From Jidongwangia harbinensis (GTDB lineage: Bacteria > Actinomycetota > Actinomycetes > Mycobacteriales > Micromonosporaceae): a stretch of DNA of 64,000 bases. This document shows positions 41,846 to 54,045 of the stretch, piece after piece (position 1 is the stretch's first letter; each line of letters opens with the position of its first letter). The stretch spans positions 1 to 64,000 of the forward strand of contig NZ_JAIWNC010000037.1 of assembly GCF_020216025.1 (NCBI RefSeq), given 5' to 3'. A model generated the notes under the pieces. The model saw nothing but the letters and a program-made list of their open reading frames with translations, was not told where the DNA came from and searched no databases. The position numbers were made by a program, and so were the translations under genes.

Positions 41846-42616
41846 GTGCAGGATCAGGCGCATCCCGAGACGTGGTGGGCACAGTTCCCGCCGTCCTCCG
41901 ACCGGTTCGACCCGGCGTACCTGGTCGACGGCCTGGGTGACCTGATCATCCGGAAGGTCTCCGCGCCGCTGCTCCGGCAGGAGGTGAAGATCGCCACCGA
42001 TGTCGTGGTGCGCGGGCTGAACCGGCCGGGCAACGCCGAACTCGCCGGCCTGGCGTCGGCGGCCGCGACCCGCCTGGCCACCACGCTGGAGCGGATGGCC
42101 GAGCGGTCCACCGGGTCCATCTCCACGGTCGAGGCCGCCGCGATGAGCCACGCCCTGCACGGCCGATACGCCCGGGCCGCGACCGAGGCCGAGTCGTTCG
42201 TGGGCACCCAGCCGTTGCTGCGGGTGTTCCTCGCCGCGCTGCGGCTGGAGCGGTTCGACATCCCGCTGGCGCTGCGCCTGCTGGAGGCGGACCGCGCGCC
42301 GGAGGAGGCGGTGCGGTCCGGGCTGCTGATCGGGCGGTACAGCTGGTGGCCGTCCTGGTTGCTGCACATCGTCACGGAGCGGGCCCTGGCCGGCACGCTG
42401 GACGAGGAGACGATCGCGGCGCTGGACCGCTGCGCGTACGCGGACCTGAGCCCGTTCCAGGCGCGGCTGGCCCGGCGCCTGCTCAGCGGCGAGGCCGGGC
42501 TGCTCGCCACGGCGGCGGAGCGGCTGGAGGGTCTCGGTGAGCGGGAGGCCGCGGACCGGCTGCGTGACGGTGATCTAAATGCGGTCGCGCTGGCGGCCCG
42601 TCTCGTGCCACGGTAG
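41846..42616 (+). CDS. Hypothetical helical protein
   Basis: I do not recognise this 256-residue protein. It is predicted all-helical and soluble: LVDGLGDLIIRKVSAPLLRQ, LASAAATRLATTLERMAERS, QPLLRVFLAALRLERFDIPL and SPFQARLARRLLSGEAGLLA. Repeating helical pairs in the second half recall TPR or HEAT-like packing without a clear consensus. It begins WWAQFPPSSDRFDPAYLVDG, a Trp-rich segment that may be a binding face. Codon use is ordinary for the window, so it is a real gene. No operon partner is evident downstream. Confidence 0.65.
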   Translation: MQDQAHPETWWAQFPPSSDRFDPAYLVDGLGDLIIRKVSAPLLRQEVKIATDVVVRGLNRPGNAELAGLASAAATRLATTLERMAERSTGSISTVEAAAMSHALHGRYARAATEAESFVGTQPLLRVFLAALRLERFDIPLALRLLEADRAPEEAVRSGLLIGRYSWWPSWLLHIVTERALAGTLDEETIAALDRCAYADLSPFQARLARRLLSGEAGLLATAAERLEGLGEREAADRLRDGDLNAVALAARLVPR

Positions 42617-42665
42617 ACCGAACGATCCGTCCGAATGAGACGGAGTTGTGGTTCATGTCATTGAA

Positions 42666-42724
42666 ACTTTTGCATATTCTGACCAATCTTTATCTCGTGG
42701 CAGCCTTAACTTCCCGGTAACGTC
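42666..42724 (+). promoter_or_regulatory. Upstream region of the secreted sugar operon: ACTTTTGCATAT and GGTAACGTC
   Basis: This AT-richer stretch lies 100-160 nt before the TIM-barrel gene. ACTTTTGCATAT (42666-42677) is repeated with one change, reversed, at 21532-21543. GGTAACGTC (42716-42724) recurs exactly, reversed, at 57970-57978 before the GH2 gene. All three genes act on sugars outside the membrane, so these are candidate regulator sites. The 42617-42825 gap holds no gene. Confidence 0.35.
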
Positions 42725-42825
42725 CCTGGCGGACATCCTCGATGCACGGAAGTCGCCCGACGCACGGCGCGGGCCGATGCCGCGCGCCCTCGTCACCCCG
42801 CACTTCGACCGAGAGGCACCACGCC

Positions 42826-43767
42826 ATGCAGCACGAGTCCCACCTCAGCAGACGAACTCTCCTCGGCGCCGCCGCGGCCGGAGCGGCCGCCGTCGGAACC
42901 TCCACAGTGCTCAGCTCACCGGCGCAGGCCGGCTCGGGGCACGGCGACGGACCCCACCGGGTGCCCCGCGACAACATCAGCGTCCAGCTCTACACGCTGC
43001 GCAACCAGCTCGAGATCAACCTCGAGGAGAGCCTGGCCGAGCTGGCCGAGATCGGTTACACCCGGGTGGAGCACGCCGGGTTCGTCGGCCGGACCGCGAC
43101 CCAGTTCCGCGCCGCCCTGGACAACGCCGGCATCCGGGCCACCTCCGGGCACGCCGGCATCCCGCAGCCGTGGAACGCCGACACCTGGAAGCGCACGCTG
43201 GAGGACGCGGCGATCGTCGGCAACAAGTACATCGTCCACGCGTTCTTCGGGCTCGGGCCGAACGGGCCGGTCCGCGACGGCGCGGTGTACCGGGCGTTCG
43301 CGGACGACCTCAACAAGGCCGGCGAACTGGCCCGCCGGGCCGGCCTGAGTTTCGGCTACCACAACCACCACCTGGAGTTCGTCCGCCAGGACGGCGGCGA
43401 CCGCACCGGCTTCGACATCCTCACCAGCCGGACCGACCCGCGCCTGGTGCACCTCGAGGTGGACCTCTACTGGGCCTGGCGCGGCGCCGCCGACCCGGTC
43501 GACCTGATCCACCGCCACCGTGGCCGGATCAAGCAGGTGCACGTCAAGGACATGGGCGTGGACACCAGCGCGTTCACCAACGCACCGATGAACGACCCGG
43601 GAGCCGGTCTGATCGACTTCGGCCGGATCTTCCGGCACGCCAAGGAGGCCGGACTGGTCGAGTACATCGTCGAGCGCGACGACGCGGGCACCCCGCCGCG
43701 CACCCCGGAGCAGGCACTGGACACCGCCCGAGTGGGCTACGAATTCCTCGAAGGATTGCGGTTCTGA
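42826..43767 (+). CDS. Tat-exported sugar isomerase/epimerase-like TIM-barrel protein
   Basis: The 313-residue protein has a twin-arginine signal (SRRTLLGAAAAGAAAVG) and then a xylose-isomerase-like TIM barrel: SVQLYTLRNQLEINLEESLA, GYTRVEHAGFVGRTATQFRA, FGYHNHHLEFV, HLEVDLYWAWRGAADPVDLI and IKQVHVKDM. The metal-binding Glu, Asp, His and Glu positions (LEVD, HVKD, IVERDD) are present. Related proteins (IolE, YcjR, ThuB-type) isomerise or epimerise keto sugars. Tat export suggests a folded, metal-loaded enzyme outside the membrane. The sugar-dehydrogenase gene follows after 1 nt, so oxidation and keto-sugar isomerisation probably occur together. Confidence 0.85.
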   Translation: MQHESHLSRRTLLGAAAAGAAAVGTSTVLSSPAQAGSGHGDGPHRVPRDNISVQLYTLRNQLEINLEESLAELAEIGYTRVEHAGFVGRTATQFRAALDNAGIRATSGHAGIPQPWNADTWKRTLEDAAIVGNKYIVHAFFGLGPNGPVRDGAVYRAFADDLNKAGELARRAGLSFGYHNHHLEFVRQDGGDRTGFDILTSRTDPRLVHLEVDLYWAWRGAADPVDLIHRHRGRIKQVHVKDMGVDTSAFTNAPMNDPGAGLIDFGRIFRHAKEAGLVEYIVERDDAGTPPRTPEQALDTARVGYEFLEGLRF

Positions 43768-43768
43768 C

Positions 43769-45829
43769 ATGCGACGAATCCTCACTGCCGCGGCCGGCGC
43801 GGTCCTCCTCGTCACCACCGTCACCGGGTTCGGCACTCCGGCCGCGGCCGCACCGCCGCCGGACTCCGAGTTCCAGAAGGTGACGCTCAACGACTTCCCC
43901 GGCGAGCCGATCGCGCTCGCCGTGCTGCCCGACGGCCGGGTGCTGCACACCGCCCGCAAGGGTCAGGTACGCATCCACGAGCCCCGGACCGGGCGCAACG
44001 TGCTGGCCGCGACGATCCCGGTCTACCTGCACGACGAGGAGGGCGTGCAGGGCATCGCGGTGGACCCGAACTTCGCCAGCAACCGGTGGGTGTACGTGTA
44101 CTACTCGCCGGTGCTGGACACGCCGGCCGACAACCCGGCGACGCCGCTGGTGAACGAGGGCGACGCGCCGTTCACCGGCACCGCCGCCGACTTCGCGCGG
44201 TTCAAGGGCCACCTGCAGCTGTCCCGGTTCAAGCTCCGCGGCAACACCCTGGAACTCGGCACCGAGCAGAAGATCCTGCAGGTGCCGACGGACCGGGGCA
44301 TCTGCTGCCACGTCGGCGGCAAGATCGACTTCGACGCCCAGGGCAACCTGTACCTGTCCACCGGCGACGACACCAACCCGTTCTTCTCCGCCGGGTACTC
44401 ACCGGTCGACGAGCGCCCGGGCCGCAACCCGGCGTTCGACGCGCAGCGCAGCTCGGCCAACACCAACGACCTGCGCGGCAAGCTGCTGCGGATCAAGGTG
44501 AAGCCGAACGGGACGTACTCGATCCCGCGCGGCAACCTGTTCCAGCCCGGCACCGCGAAGACCCGGCCGGAGATCTACGCCATGGGTCTGCGCAACCCGT
44601 TCCGGTTCGACGTCGACGAGACCACCGGCGTGGTCTACCTGGCCGACTACTCCCCGGACGCGGACGAGCCGGACCCGCAGCGGGGGCCCGCCGGGCACGG
44701 CCGCTGGATGGCGATCGACTCCCCGGCCAACTACGGCTGGCCGTACTGCGTCGATCCGGGCCTGCCGTACATGGACTACGACTTCGCCACCGAGACCGCG
44801 AGCCGGCCGTTCAACTGCGCCCAGCCGGTGAACGACTCGCCGAACAACACCGGTCTGCGTAACCTGCCGTCGGTGAAGAAGGCGGAGGTCATCTACTCGT
44901 ACGATCCCAGTGCCGAATTCCCGGAGCTGGGCGCCGGCGGGATCGGTCCGATGGGCGGCCCGGCGTACCAGTACGACGCGCGCAGCGACTCGCGGGTCAA
45001 GTGGCCGGCCCACTACGACGGCAAGCCGCTGTTCTACGAGTGGACCCGGGACTACGTCAAGGCGTTCTCGCTGGACGCCGACGACCAGGTCACCGCGATC
45101 GAGTCGGTGGTGCCGTCGATTCCCATCGACAACCCGATGGACGTCGAGTTCGGCCCGGACGGCGCGCTGTACGTCCTGGAGTACGGCGACGGGTACTTCT
45201 CCGAGAACCCGGAGGCCCAGCTCGCCCGGATCGACTACGCGCCGTCCAACAAGACGCCGGTGGTCAAGGTCAACGCGGAGAACGTGGTCGGGGACGCGCC
45301 GCTCACGGTGTCGTTCACCAGCGCCGGCACCGTCGACCCGGACGGCGACGCCCTGAAGTACGCGTGGGACTTCGACGCCGACGGCGACGTGGACTCGCGG
45401 CACCCGTACCCGTCGTTCACCTACACCGAGAACGGCGATTACCGGGCCACGCTGAAGGTCACCGACTCGACCGGCCGGTCCGCGTCCGCGGAGTACCTGG
45501 TGCACGTCGGCCCGGTGGTCCCGACGGTGTCCTTCGTGACGCCGGCCGACGACCAGCCGTTCGAGTTCGGCGACACGGTGAACTTCGAGGTCGCGGTGGC
45601 CGACGACGAACCGGTCAACTGCTCCGCGGTCACGGTCCGGTTCATCCTGGGCCACAACGAGCACGGGCACGAGATCTCCACGGCCTCGGGCTGCACCGGA
45701 TCGTTCACCACGTTCCTCGACCCGGGGCACTCCGGTGAGGGGAACATCGCCGCGGTCTTCGTGGCGGAGTACACCGATGCCGACGGTCAGACCGGCACGA
45801 CGATGGTGGTTCTGCAGCCGCAGGACTGA
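43769..45829 (+). CDS. Secreted PQQ-dependent sugar dehydrogenase-like propeller with PKD domain
   Basis: The 686-residue protein has a signal peptide (RRILTAAAGAVLLVTTVTGF, cleaved after the Ala run). A glucose/sorbosone dehydrogenase-like propeller covers about 30-480: DEEGVQGIAVDPNFASNRWV, CCHVGGKIDFDAQGNLYLST, TNDLRGKLLRIKV, AMGLRNPFRFDVDETTGVVY and MDVEFGPDGALYVLEYGDGY. A PKD domain follows (about 490-585, SFTSAGTVDPDGDALKYAWD) and then a C-terminal beta domain with paired Cys. The His, Arg and Asn residues typical of sGDH-type PQQ binding are in place around GVQGIAVDP and LRNPFRFD. It is co-transcribed with the TIM-barrel gene. Substrate unknown; no PQQ synthesis genes are in the window. 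Confidence 0.85.
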   Translation: MRRILTAAAGAVLLVTTVTGFGTPAAAAPPPDSEFQKVTLNDFPGEPIALAVLPDGRVLHTARKGQVRIHEPRTGRNVLAATIPVYLHDEEGVQGIAVDPNFASNRWVYVYYSPVLDTPADNPATPLVNEGDAPFTGTAADFARFKGHLQLSRFKLRGNTLELGTEQKILQVPTDRGICCHVGGKIDFDAQGNLYLSTGDDTNPFFSAGYSPVDERPGRNPAFDAQRSSANTNDLRGKLLRIKVKPNGTYSIPRGNLFQPGTAKTRPEIYAMGLRNPFRFDVDETTGVVYLADYSPDADEPDPQRGPAGHGRWMAIDSPANYGWPYCVDPGLPYMDYDFATETASRPFNCAQPVNDSPNNTGLRNLPSVKKAEVIYSYDPSAEFPELGAGGIGPMGGPAYQYDARSDSRVKWPAHYDGKPLFYEWTRDYVKAFSLDADDQVTAIESVVPSIPIDNPMDVEFGPDGALYVLEYGDGYFSENPEAQLARIDYAPSNKTPVVKVNAENVVGDAPLTVSFTSAGTVDPDGDALKYAWDFDADGDVDSRHPYPSFTYTENGDYRATLKVTDSTGRSASAEYLVHVGPVVPTVSFVTPADDQPFEFGDTVNFEVAVADDEPVNCSAVTVRFILGHNEHGHEISTASGCTGSFTTFLDPGHSGEGNIAAVFVAEYTDADGQTGTTMVVLQPQD

Positions 45830-45839
45830 ACGGAAGGTT

Positions 45840-45870
45840 AAGGCCGGGTGTCCACGGGGCGCCCGGCCTT
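45840..45870 (+). terminator. Intrinsic terminator of the secreted sugar operon
   Basis: AAGGCCGGG at 45840-45848 pairs perfectly with CCCGGCCTT at 45862-45870, 10 nt after the dehydrogenase stop. The tail (TGCCG) is poor in T, as is common in this GC-rich group. Confidence 0.8.
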
Positions 45871-45893
45871 TGCCGTATGCGCGTAGCGTCACC

Positions 45894-45968
45894 TCATCGT
45901 TACTTATCGATGAATTTAGGGAAACGGCGGGTTAACGCGAGCGGAACTTCGTAACTTCACACGTTCAC
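45894..45968 (+). promoter_or_regulatory. Candidate control region of the phosphate transporter
   Basis: TCATCG-N8-CGATGA (45894-45913) is a perfect 6-bp-arm palindrome. Downstream, CTTCGTAA, CTTCACAC and GTTCACGT (45947-45970) form three direct repeats of 8 bp. GTTCAC words recall actinobacterial PHO boxes, but the 8-bp period differs from the usual 11, so a PhoP link is only possible. Confidence 0.35.
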
Positions 45969-45996
45969 GTGCTGGAAAGTCCCCGGCCGCGCCCGC

Positions 45997-46002
45997 CACG
46001 AT
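45997..46002 (+). promoter_or_regulatory. -10-like hexamer CACGAT of pit (probably leaderless)
   Basis: CACGAT ends 6 nt before the GTG at 46009, and no ribosome binding site is seen between. Confidence 0.4.
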
Positions 46003-46008
46003 CCTCTC

Positions 46009-47235
<1,227 letters not shown>

Positions 47236-47245
47236 GAGGACGATC

Positions 47246-47560
47246 ATGCACAATCTCGGATTCGCGCTGGAGGGCGCCGGTCAGGTGCTGGCGGTCTGCC
47301 TGGTCCTCGGCGCCGGGCTGCCGGCCCTGTTCGCGCTCGGCGTGCGGGCGCTGGCCTACGGGACCGGCGGCGAGCCGCGGGTGCACACGACCGGGGTCTC
47401 CGCGCCCACCCCGAACCGGATCGGCACCACGGTGGCGTACGCCTGCTTCACGGTCGTGGTGCTCGCCGTCGCGCTCGGCATCACGTTCATCGTGGCGTCC
47501 GGCTTCGGCAAGGCGCTGAGCTTCGAGCACATCTACCCGACGCTGGTGAACAAGAACTGA
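47246..47560 (+). CDS. Small two-helix membrane protein, partner of Pit
   Basis: The 104-residue protein has two membrane helices (GQVLAVCLVLGAGLPALFAL and VAYACFTVVVLAVALGITFI) separated by a cytosolic loop with Arg, His and Thr. It sits directly behind pit with GAGAGG at 47235-47240 as ribosome binding site. Such small proteins follow pit genes in several actinobacteria. A regulatory or stabilising role is inferred only from position. Confidence 0.75.
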   Translation: MHNLGFALEGAGQVLAVCLVLGAGLPALFALGVRALAYGTGGEPRVHTTGVSAPTPNRIGTTVAYACFTVVVLAVALGITFIVASGFGKALSFEHIYPTLVNKN

Positions 47561-47592
47561 TTCTGTCGTACCCCTCTGCCACTCTCTCCGGC

Positions 47593-48444
47593 ATGACGGA
47601 ACAGCGGGTGGCAGTGGTGACCGGCGCCAGCCGGGGAGTCGGCAAGGGGATCGCCCTGGCGCTCGGCGCGGCCGGTCACGTGGTCTACGTGACCGGCCGT
47701 TCGACCGCCGGGCGGCCGACCTATCCGAGCGTCGGCGGCACCGTGGAGGACACCGCCCGGGCCGTGACGGCGGCCGGCGGCCGGGGGATCGCGGTGGCCT
47801 GCGACCACACCGACGACGACCGGACGGCCGCGCTGTTCGAGCGGGTCCGGGCGGAGAGCGGCGGGCTCGACCTGCTGGTCAACAACGTGTGGGGAGGCTA
47901 CGCCGCCCACCACGAGGACCGGCACGCCGACATGGCGGGCCCGTTCTGGGAGCAGCCGTTGCGGGTGTGGGACGACATGTTCGCGGCCGGGGTCCGGGCC
48001 CACTACGCGGCCACCGTGTTCGCGGTGCCGGTGCTGCGCCCGGGCGCGCTGGTGGTCACGGTGTCGTTCTTCCCGGGCAGCTATCCGAGCGGCGACGACC
48101 AGGTGGCGTATTCCGTGGCCAAGGCGGCCGACGACCGGATGGTCGCGGTCACCGCCGCCCAGCTGGCCGCGCGGGACGTCACCGCGGTGGGGCTCTATCC
48201 GGGCCTGGTGCGCACCGAGGGGGTGATGCGGGCGGCCGACTACTTCGACCTGTCCAACTCGGAGTCGCCGGAGTTCGTTGGCCGGGCGGTGGCCGCGCTG
48301 GCCGCCGATCCACAGGTCGCCCGCCACCGCGGCCGGTGCCTGGTGGCCGCCGAGCTGGCCGCGGAGTACGACTTCACCGACCTCGACGGTTCCCGCCCGG
48401 CCACGGTCCGGCCGCAGTTCGCCGAGCGTGCCCGGGTGCCCTGA
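47593..48444 (+). CDS. Short-chain dehydrogenase/reductase (SDR)
   Basis: The 283-residue protein begins VAVVTGASRGVGKGIALALG, the SDR cofactor motif TGxxxGxG. LDLLVNNVWGGY replaces the usual NNAG. The catalytic Ser-Tyr-Lys is less canonical: VTVSFFPGSYPS, then YSVAKAADDRM gives Tyr-x3-Lys. The C-terminus has GLYPGLVRTEGVM, the substrate loop. A preference for NADP is suggested by TGRS after the second strand. Substrate unknown. It stands alone between pit and the convergent lipoprotein gene. Confidence 0.88.
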   Translation: MTEQRVAVVTGASRGVGKGIALALGAAGHVVYVTGRSTAGRPTYPSVGGTVEDTARAVTAAGGRGIAVACDHTDDDRTAALFERVRAESGGLDLLVNNVWGGYAAHHEDRHADMAGPFWEQPLRVWDDMFAAGVRAHYAATVFAVPVLRPGALVVTVSFFPGSYPSGDDQVAYSVAKAADDRMVAVTAAQLAARDVTAVGLYPGLVRTEGVMRAADYFDLSNSESPEFVGRAVAALAADPQVARHRGRCLVAAELAAEYDFTDLDGSRPATVRPQFAERARVP

Positions 48445-48493
48445 CCGGCGCCGACGGTGGTGGCCGGAGCGTGTGCGCGCTCCGGCCGGACCG

Positions 48494-48964
48494 TCACCGG
48501 TTGGCCTTGACCGCCCGGTCGTAGGCCTGCCGGGCCTCCGGGGAGTACCACGGGTAGTCCCGCAGCGCGGCGAGCACCTGGGTCGGGCTCTCCGGCAGCT
48601 TGTCGAGCTTGGCGCGCCGCGGCCCGGCCGTCGCCTTCGGAGCGCCCTCCAGCGCGCCGAGTTCGATGCCGAGCGCCTCGTCCAGGTGCGCCTGCGACTC
48701 GTCGGGCAGATCGCCGGCCTCGGGCGTCGGGTCCTCGTCCTCCTCGACGTACACCGAGTCGGTCGGTTTCGGCTTGCTGGCCGGCTTGCTGGTCGGCCTG
48801 TTCGCCGGCTCGCTCGTCGGCGGTGCCGAGGGCGGCTCGGACGGCACCGCCACGGAAACCACGGGGGAGGGCGGCGGGTCGGCCGGTTCGGCATCGTCAC
48901 CGCAGGCGGCGGCGGACATCAGCACGGGTACGAGGACGAGCAGTCGTAGATCGATGCGGGGCAT
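48494..48964 (-). CDS. Small Pro/Ser-rich lipoprotein
   Basis: The 156-residue protein has a lipoprotein signal (MPRIDLRLLVLVPVLMSAAA then Cys-Gly-Asp), with the lipobox ending at Cys21. A Pro/Ser/Lys-rich disordered stretch (about 25-80) follows, then an acidic helix (ESQAHLDEALGIELGALEG) and a conserved-looking C-terminus (PTQVLAALRDYPWYSPEARQ). It is anchored on the outer face of the membrane. I do not recognise the C-terminal family. CAGGAT at 48971-48976 (minus strand) lies 6 nt before the ATG, suggesting a leaderless mRNA and supporting this start over longer frames. Confidence 0.75.
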   Translation of the reverse strand: MPRIDLRLLVLVPVLMSAAACGDDAEPADPPPSPVVSVAVPSEPPSAPPTSEPANRPTSKPASKPKPTDSVYVEEDEDPTPEAGDLPDESQAHLDEALGIELGALEGAPKATAGPRRAKLDKLPESPTQVLAALRDYPWYSPEARQAYDRAVKANR

Positions 48965-48970
48965 CCCGAC

Positions 48971-48976
48971 ATCCTG
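48971..48976 (-). promoter_or_regulatory. -10-like hexamer CAGGAT of the lipoprotein gene (probably leaderless)
   Basis: On the minus strand CAGGAT, six bases, then ATG. The 48965-49151 gap holds no gene. Confidence 0.4.
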
Positions 48977-49151
48977 CTCACCCGGCGCAAGCCGCTCAAC
49001 CCCGGGGTCCTGGCGGTCCGGCGGCGGGCGACCGTCTTGTCCAAGGTCTTTTTGGTGCCATCTCCGCATACCGGACAAGATGCTGCCGCCGGAGCCGACC
49101 CGGTGGTGAGGCGTGACGACGCCGGGGCGCTCCGGTGGAACCCCCGCGCGG

Positions 49152-50243
49152 TCAGACCCGGGCCAGCTCCCGGGCCAGCACGCCGACGTCCGGCTGGTCG
49201 GTGAACAACCCGTCCACGCCGGCCCGCAGGAACACGATCTGCTCGTCCAGCGCCCGGCCGTACCCGGCCGCCTCGGTGCCCACCCGGTAGTCGGCCGGCA
49301 GGAACTGGTTCTCCGCCCGGAACGTGTACGGGATGACCTGCAGCCCGGCACCGTGCGCGCGGCCCACCAGGCCGGTCGGCTCACCCAGCGTGCCGTCCGG
49401 GTTGCGGGCCACCACCTGGTTCTTCTCCGGGCCGAGCGCGTCGACGTACCCGGACAGCTCGCGCAGACCGGCCGGGGTCAGGTACTCGGCGTACGTCCGC
49501 GGGTCCCCGAACGGCCCGCCCGAGCCGCCGGTGAGGAACACCAGCGGCACCCGCAGCCGATGGTCGCGCCGCAGGCCGCGCAGGTTGACCGCCTCGAACG
49601 ACTGCACGAACACCTTGGCGCCGGGCCGGTCCAGCCCGTGCCGCCGCAGCGCGCGCACCAGCGGGGTCTCCAGATCCAGGCCCAGGCCCCGGAAGTACGT
49701 GGGGTGCTTCGTCTCCGGGAACACGCCGATGTCCCGGCCCAGTTCCCGGGACAGCCGGGCCCGCAGCTGCAGCACCTCGGTCAGCGTGGGCACCTCGAAC
49801 AGCCCGTCGTACAGCGTGTTGTGCGGTCGCAGCTGCGGGATCCGCTCGACCGCGCGCAGCGTCTTCAGCTCGGCCAGCGTGAAGTCGTGGGTGAACCATC
49901 CGGTGGTGGACACCCCGTCGATCACCACGGTCCGCCGCCGGGAGGCGAACTCCGGCCGCGCGGACACGTCGGTCGTGCCGCCGATCTCCGGCTCGTGCCG
50001 CGCCACCAGCACCCGGTCCTTCGTGCTGACCAGGTCCGGCTCGATGTAGTCGGCACCCATCCGGGCGGCCAGCTCGTACGCGGCCAGGGTGTGCTCCGGC
50101 CGGTAACCGGACGCGCCCCGGTGCCCGACCACCAGCGTGCGCCTGGCGGGCCGGGCGGACGCCACGGCCGGCGCGGCGGAAGCGACGAGCGGGGCGCCGG
50201 CGGCCAGCGTCCCCCAGCGCAGCACCTGACGGCGGTCTGCCAC
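49152..50243 (-). CDS. glpQ: Secreted glycerophosphodiester phosphodiesterase (GlpQ-like)
   Basis: The 363-residue protein has a Tat-type signal (DRRQVLRWGTLAAGAPLVAS) and a GDPD TIM barrel: VVGHRGASGYRPEHTLAAYE with the catalytic first His, YIEPDLVSTKDRVLVARHE with the metal Glu/Asp and second His, and GVFPETKHPTYFRGLGLDLE. It releases glycerol-3-phosphate from glycerophosphodiesters or teichoic acids outside the cell, giving carbon and phosphate. The long insert (GTTDVSARPEFASRRRTVVI) is typical of secreted GlpQ. GTG 50243 has GGAGAA on the minus strand just before it, and the signal peptide begins there, so the longer frame is not used. Confidence 0.92.
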   Translation of the reverse strand: MADRRQVLRWGTLAAGAPLVASAAPAVASARPARRTLVVGHRGASGYRPEHTLAAYELAARMGADYIEPDLVSTKDRVLVARHEPEIGGTTDVSARPEFASRRRTVVIDGVSTTGWFTHDFTLAELKTLRAVERIPQLRPHNTLYDGLFEVPTLTEVLQLRARLSRELGRDIGVFPETKHPTYFRGLGLDLETPLVRALRRHGLDRPGAKVFVQSFEAVNLRGLRRDHRLRVPLVFLTGGSGGPFGDPRTYAEYLTPAGLRELSGYVDALGPEKNQVVARNPDGTLGEPTGLVGRAHGAGLQVIPYTFRAENQFLPADYRVGTEAAGYGRALDEQIVFLRAGVDGLFTDQPDVGVLARELARV

Positions 50244-50315
50244 GGGTTCTCCACGGGACGAGCGGGCGACCGTCGCCGCGCCTCCCGACGGCCAGTCGAC
50301 GTGATCAAGTCGTCC

Positions 50316-50357
50316 ACCAGGCGAAGCCGACGTAGCGGCCCGGCGAAATCGCCTGGT
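50316..50357. promoter_or_regulatory. Spaced inverted repeat ACCAGGCGA-N24-TCGCCTGGT between divergent genes
   Basis: The 9-bp arms (50316-50324 and 50349-50357) are perfect, and their centres are 33 bp apart, about three helical turns. The site lies in the shared upstream region of glpQ and the 50486 gene and could control either. Confidence 0.4.
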
Positions 50358-50410
50358 CCACGCGGCGGTCGTTTGCCGCCGGAAAGTACCTCCGGCCACC
50401 CGTTCATCCG

Positions 50411-50466
50411 TTGAGGCAAGAAGACCGTAAACATTACTGTGGATATCCGAGCGCTCACCGTGAGCG
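50411..50466 (+). promoter_or_regulatory. Promoter TTGAGG-N18-TACTGT and start-site palindrome CGCTCAC-C-GTGAGCG
   Basis: TTGAGG (50411-50416) and TACTGT (50435-50440) give the clearest -35/-10 pair in the window, with initiation expected near 50447. CGCTCAC at 50452-50458 and GTGAGCG at 50460-50466 form a perfect palindrome immediately after it, placed as a repressor operator or a leader hairpin would be. Confidence 0.5.
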
Positions 50467-50485
50467 GCCTTCGTGGGGTGACACC

Positions 50486-51081
50486 TTGGGACTCTTCCCG
50501 CGCCGCGCCCGACCGCAGCGACCGGTCGACCGGTACGGCCACAAGCCCGGCGCCCGCCCGGGTGGCTCGCACGAGCCGCTGTTCGACCCGGTTCGCCGAA
50601 TGAGCACCGACCCGGCCGGCGTGCCGATCGAGCCGCCGGCCCGGCCCGGCGATCCCACCGAGCTGCTGGGCCGCAGCGTGCTCGCCGCCCGCACCCAGCA
50701 GCTCCTCCGCACGTACGGGCTGGTGCCGCGGGCCGGGCTGTCCCGCTCGTACTCGGCGCGGGACCGCGGCCTGGAGATCGCCGCCGACGCCCACGGCACG
50801 GTCACCGCGGTCTTCCTGCACTTCCACGGCGACGACGGCTTCGCGTCCTACCGCGGCGAGATCCCGGGCGGGGCCGGCCGGCTGTCCCGGCGTTCGGCGT
50901 TGTGGGCGGAGCTGGGCCGGCCGGGCGAGAGCGGGGAGGCCTACCGGGAGAAGTTCCTCGGCGACTTCGGCCCGTGGGACCGGTGGACGTTGCCGGGCTG
51001 CACGCTGCACGCCCAGTACGGGCTGGACGGCGAGCGGCTGCACCGGATCACGCTGACCCCGCCGCCCGGCAACGCCGCCGC

Positions 51082-51085
<4 letters not shown>
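50486..51085 (+). CDS. Conserved hypothetical protein
   Basis: The 199-residue protein is predicted to start at TTG 50486 (LGLFPRRARPQRPVDRYGHK). The upstream in-frame ATG at 50411 overlaps the -35 and encodes an unlikely leader. The N-terminus is basic and Pro-rich. A helix (TELLGRSVLAARTQQLLRTY) and a beta-rich C-terminal part follow (RDRGLEIAADAHGTVTAVFL, SYRGEIPGGAGRL). I do not recognise the family, though the pattern looks like a small beta-sheet domain. Its TAG stop shares the CTAG palindrome with the convergent glycyl-tRNA synthetase stop at 51082-51085. Confidence 0.6.
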
Positions 51086-54024
<2,939 letters not shown>

Positions 54025-54032
54025 GGAAGGGA

Positions 54033-54038
54033 AGTCTA
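54033..54038 (-). promoter_or_regulatory. -10 hexamer TAGACT of glyQS (probably leaderless)
   Basis: On the minus strand TAGACT is followed by eight pyrimidine-rich bases and the ATG. There is no room for a T-box leader. Confidence 0.5.
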
Positions 54039-54045
54039 TGGCCGG

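Noticed and set aside
54025..54045. T-box leader for glycyl-tRNA synthetase
   Set aside because: Only about 20 nt separate the ATG from the upstream gene, and the -10 lies 8 nt before the start, leaving no room for a leader.
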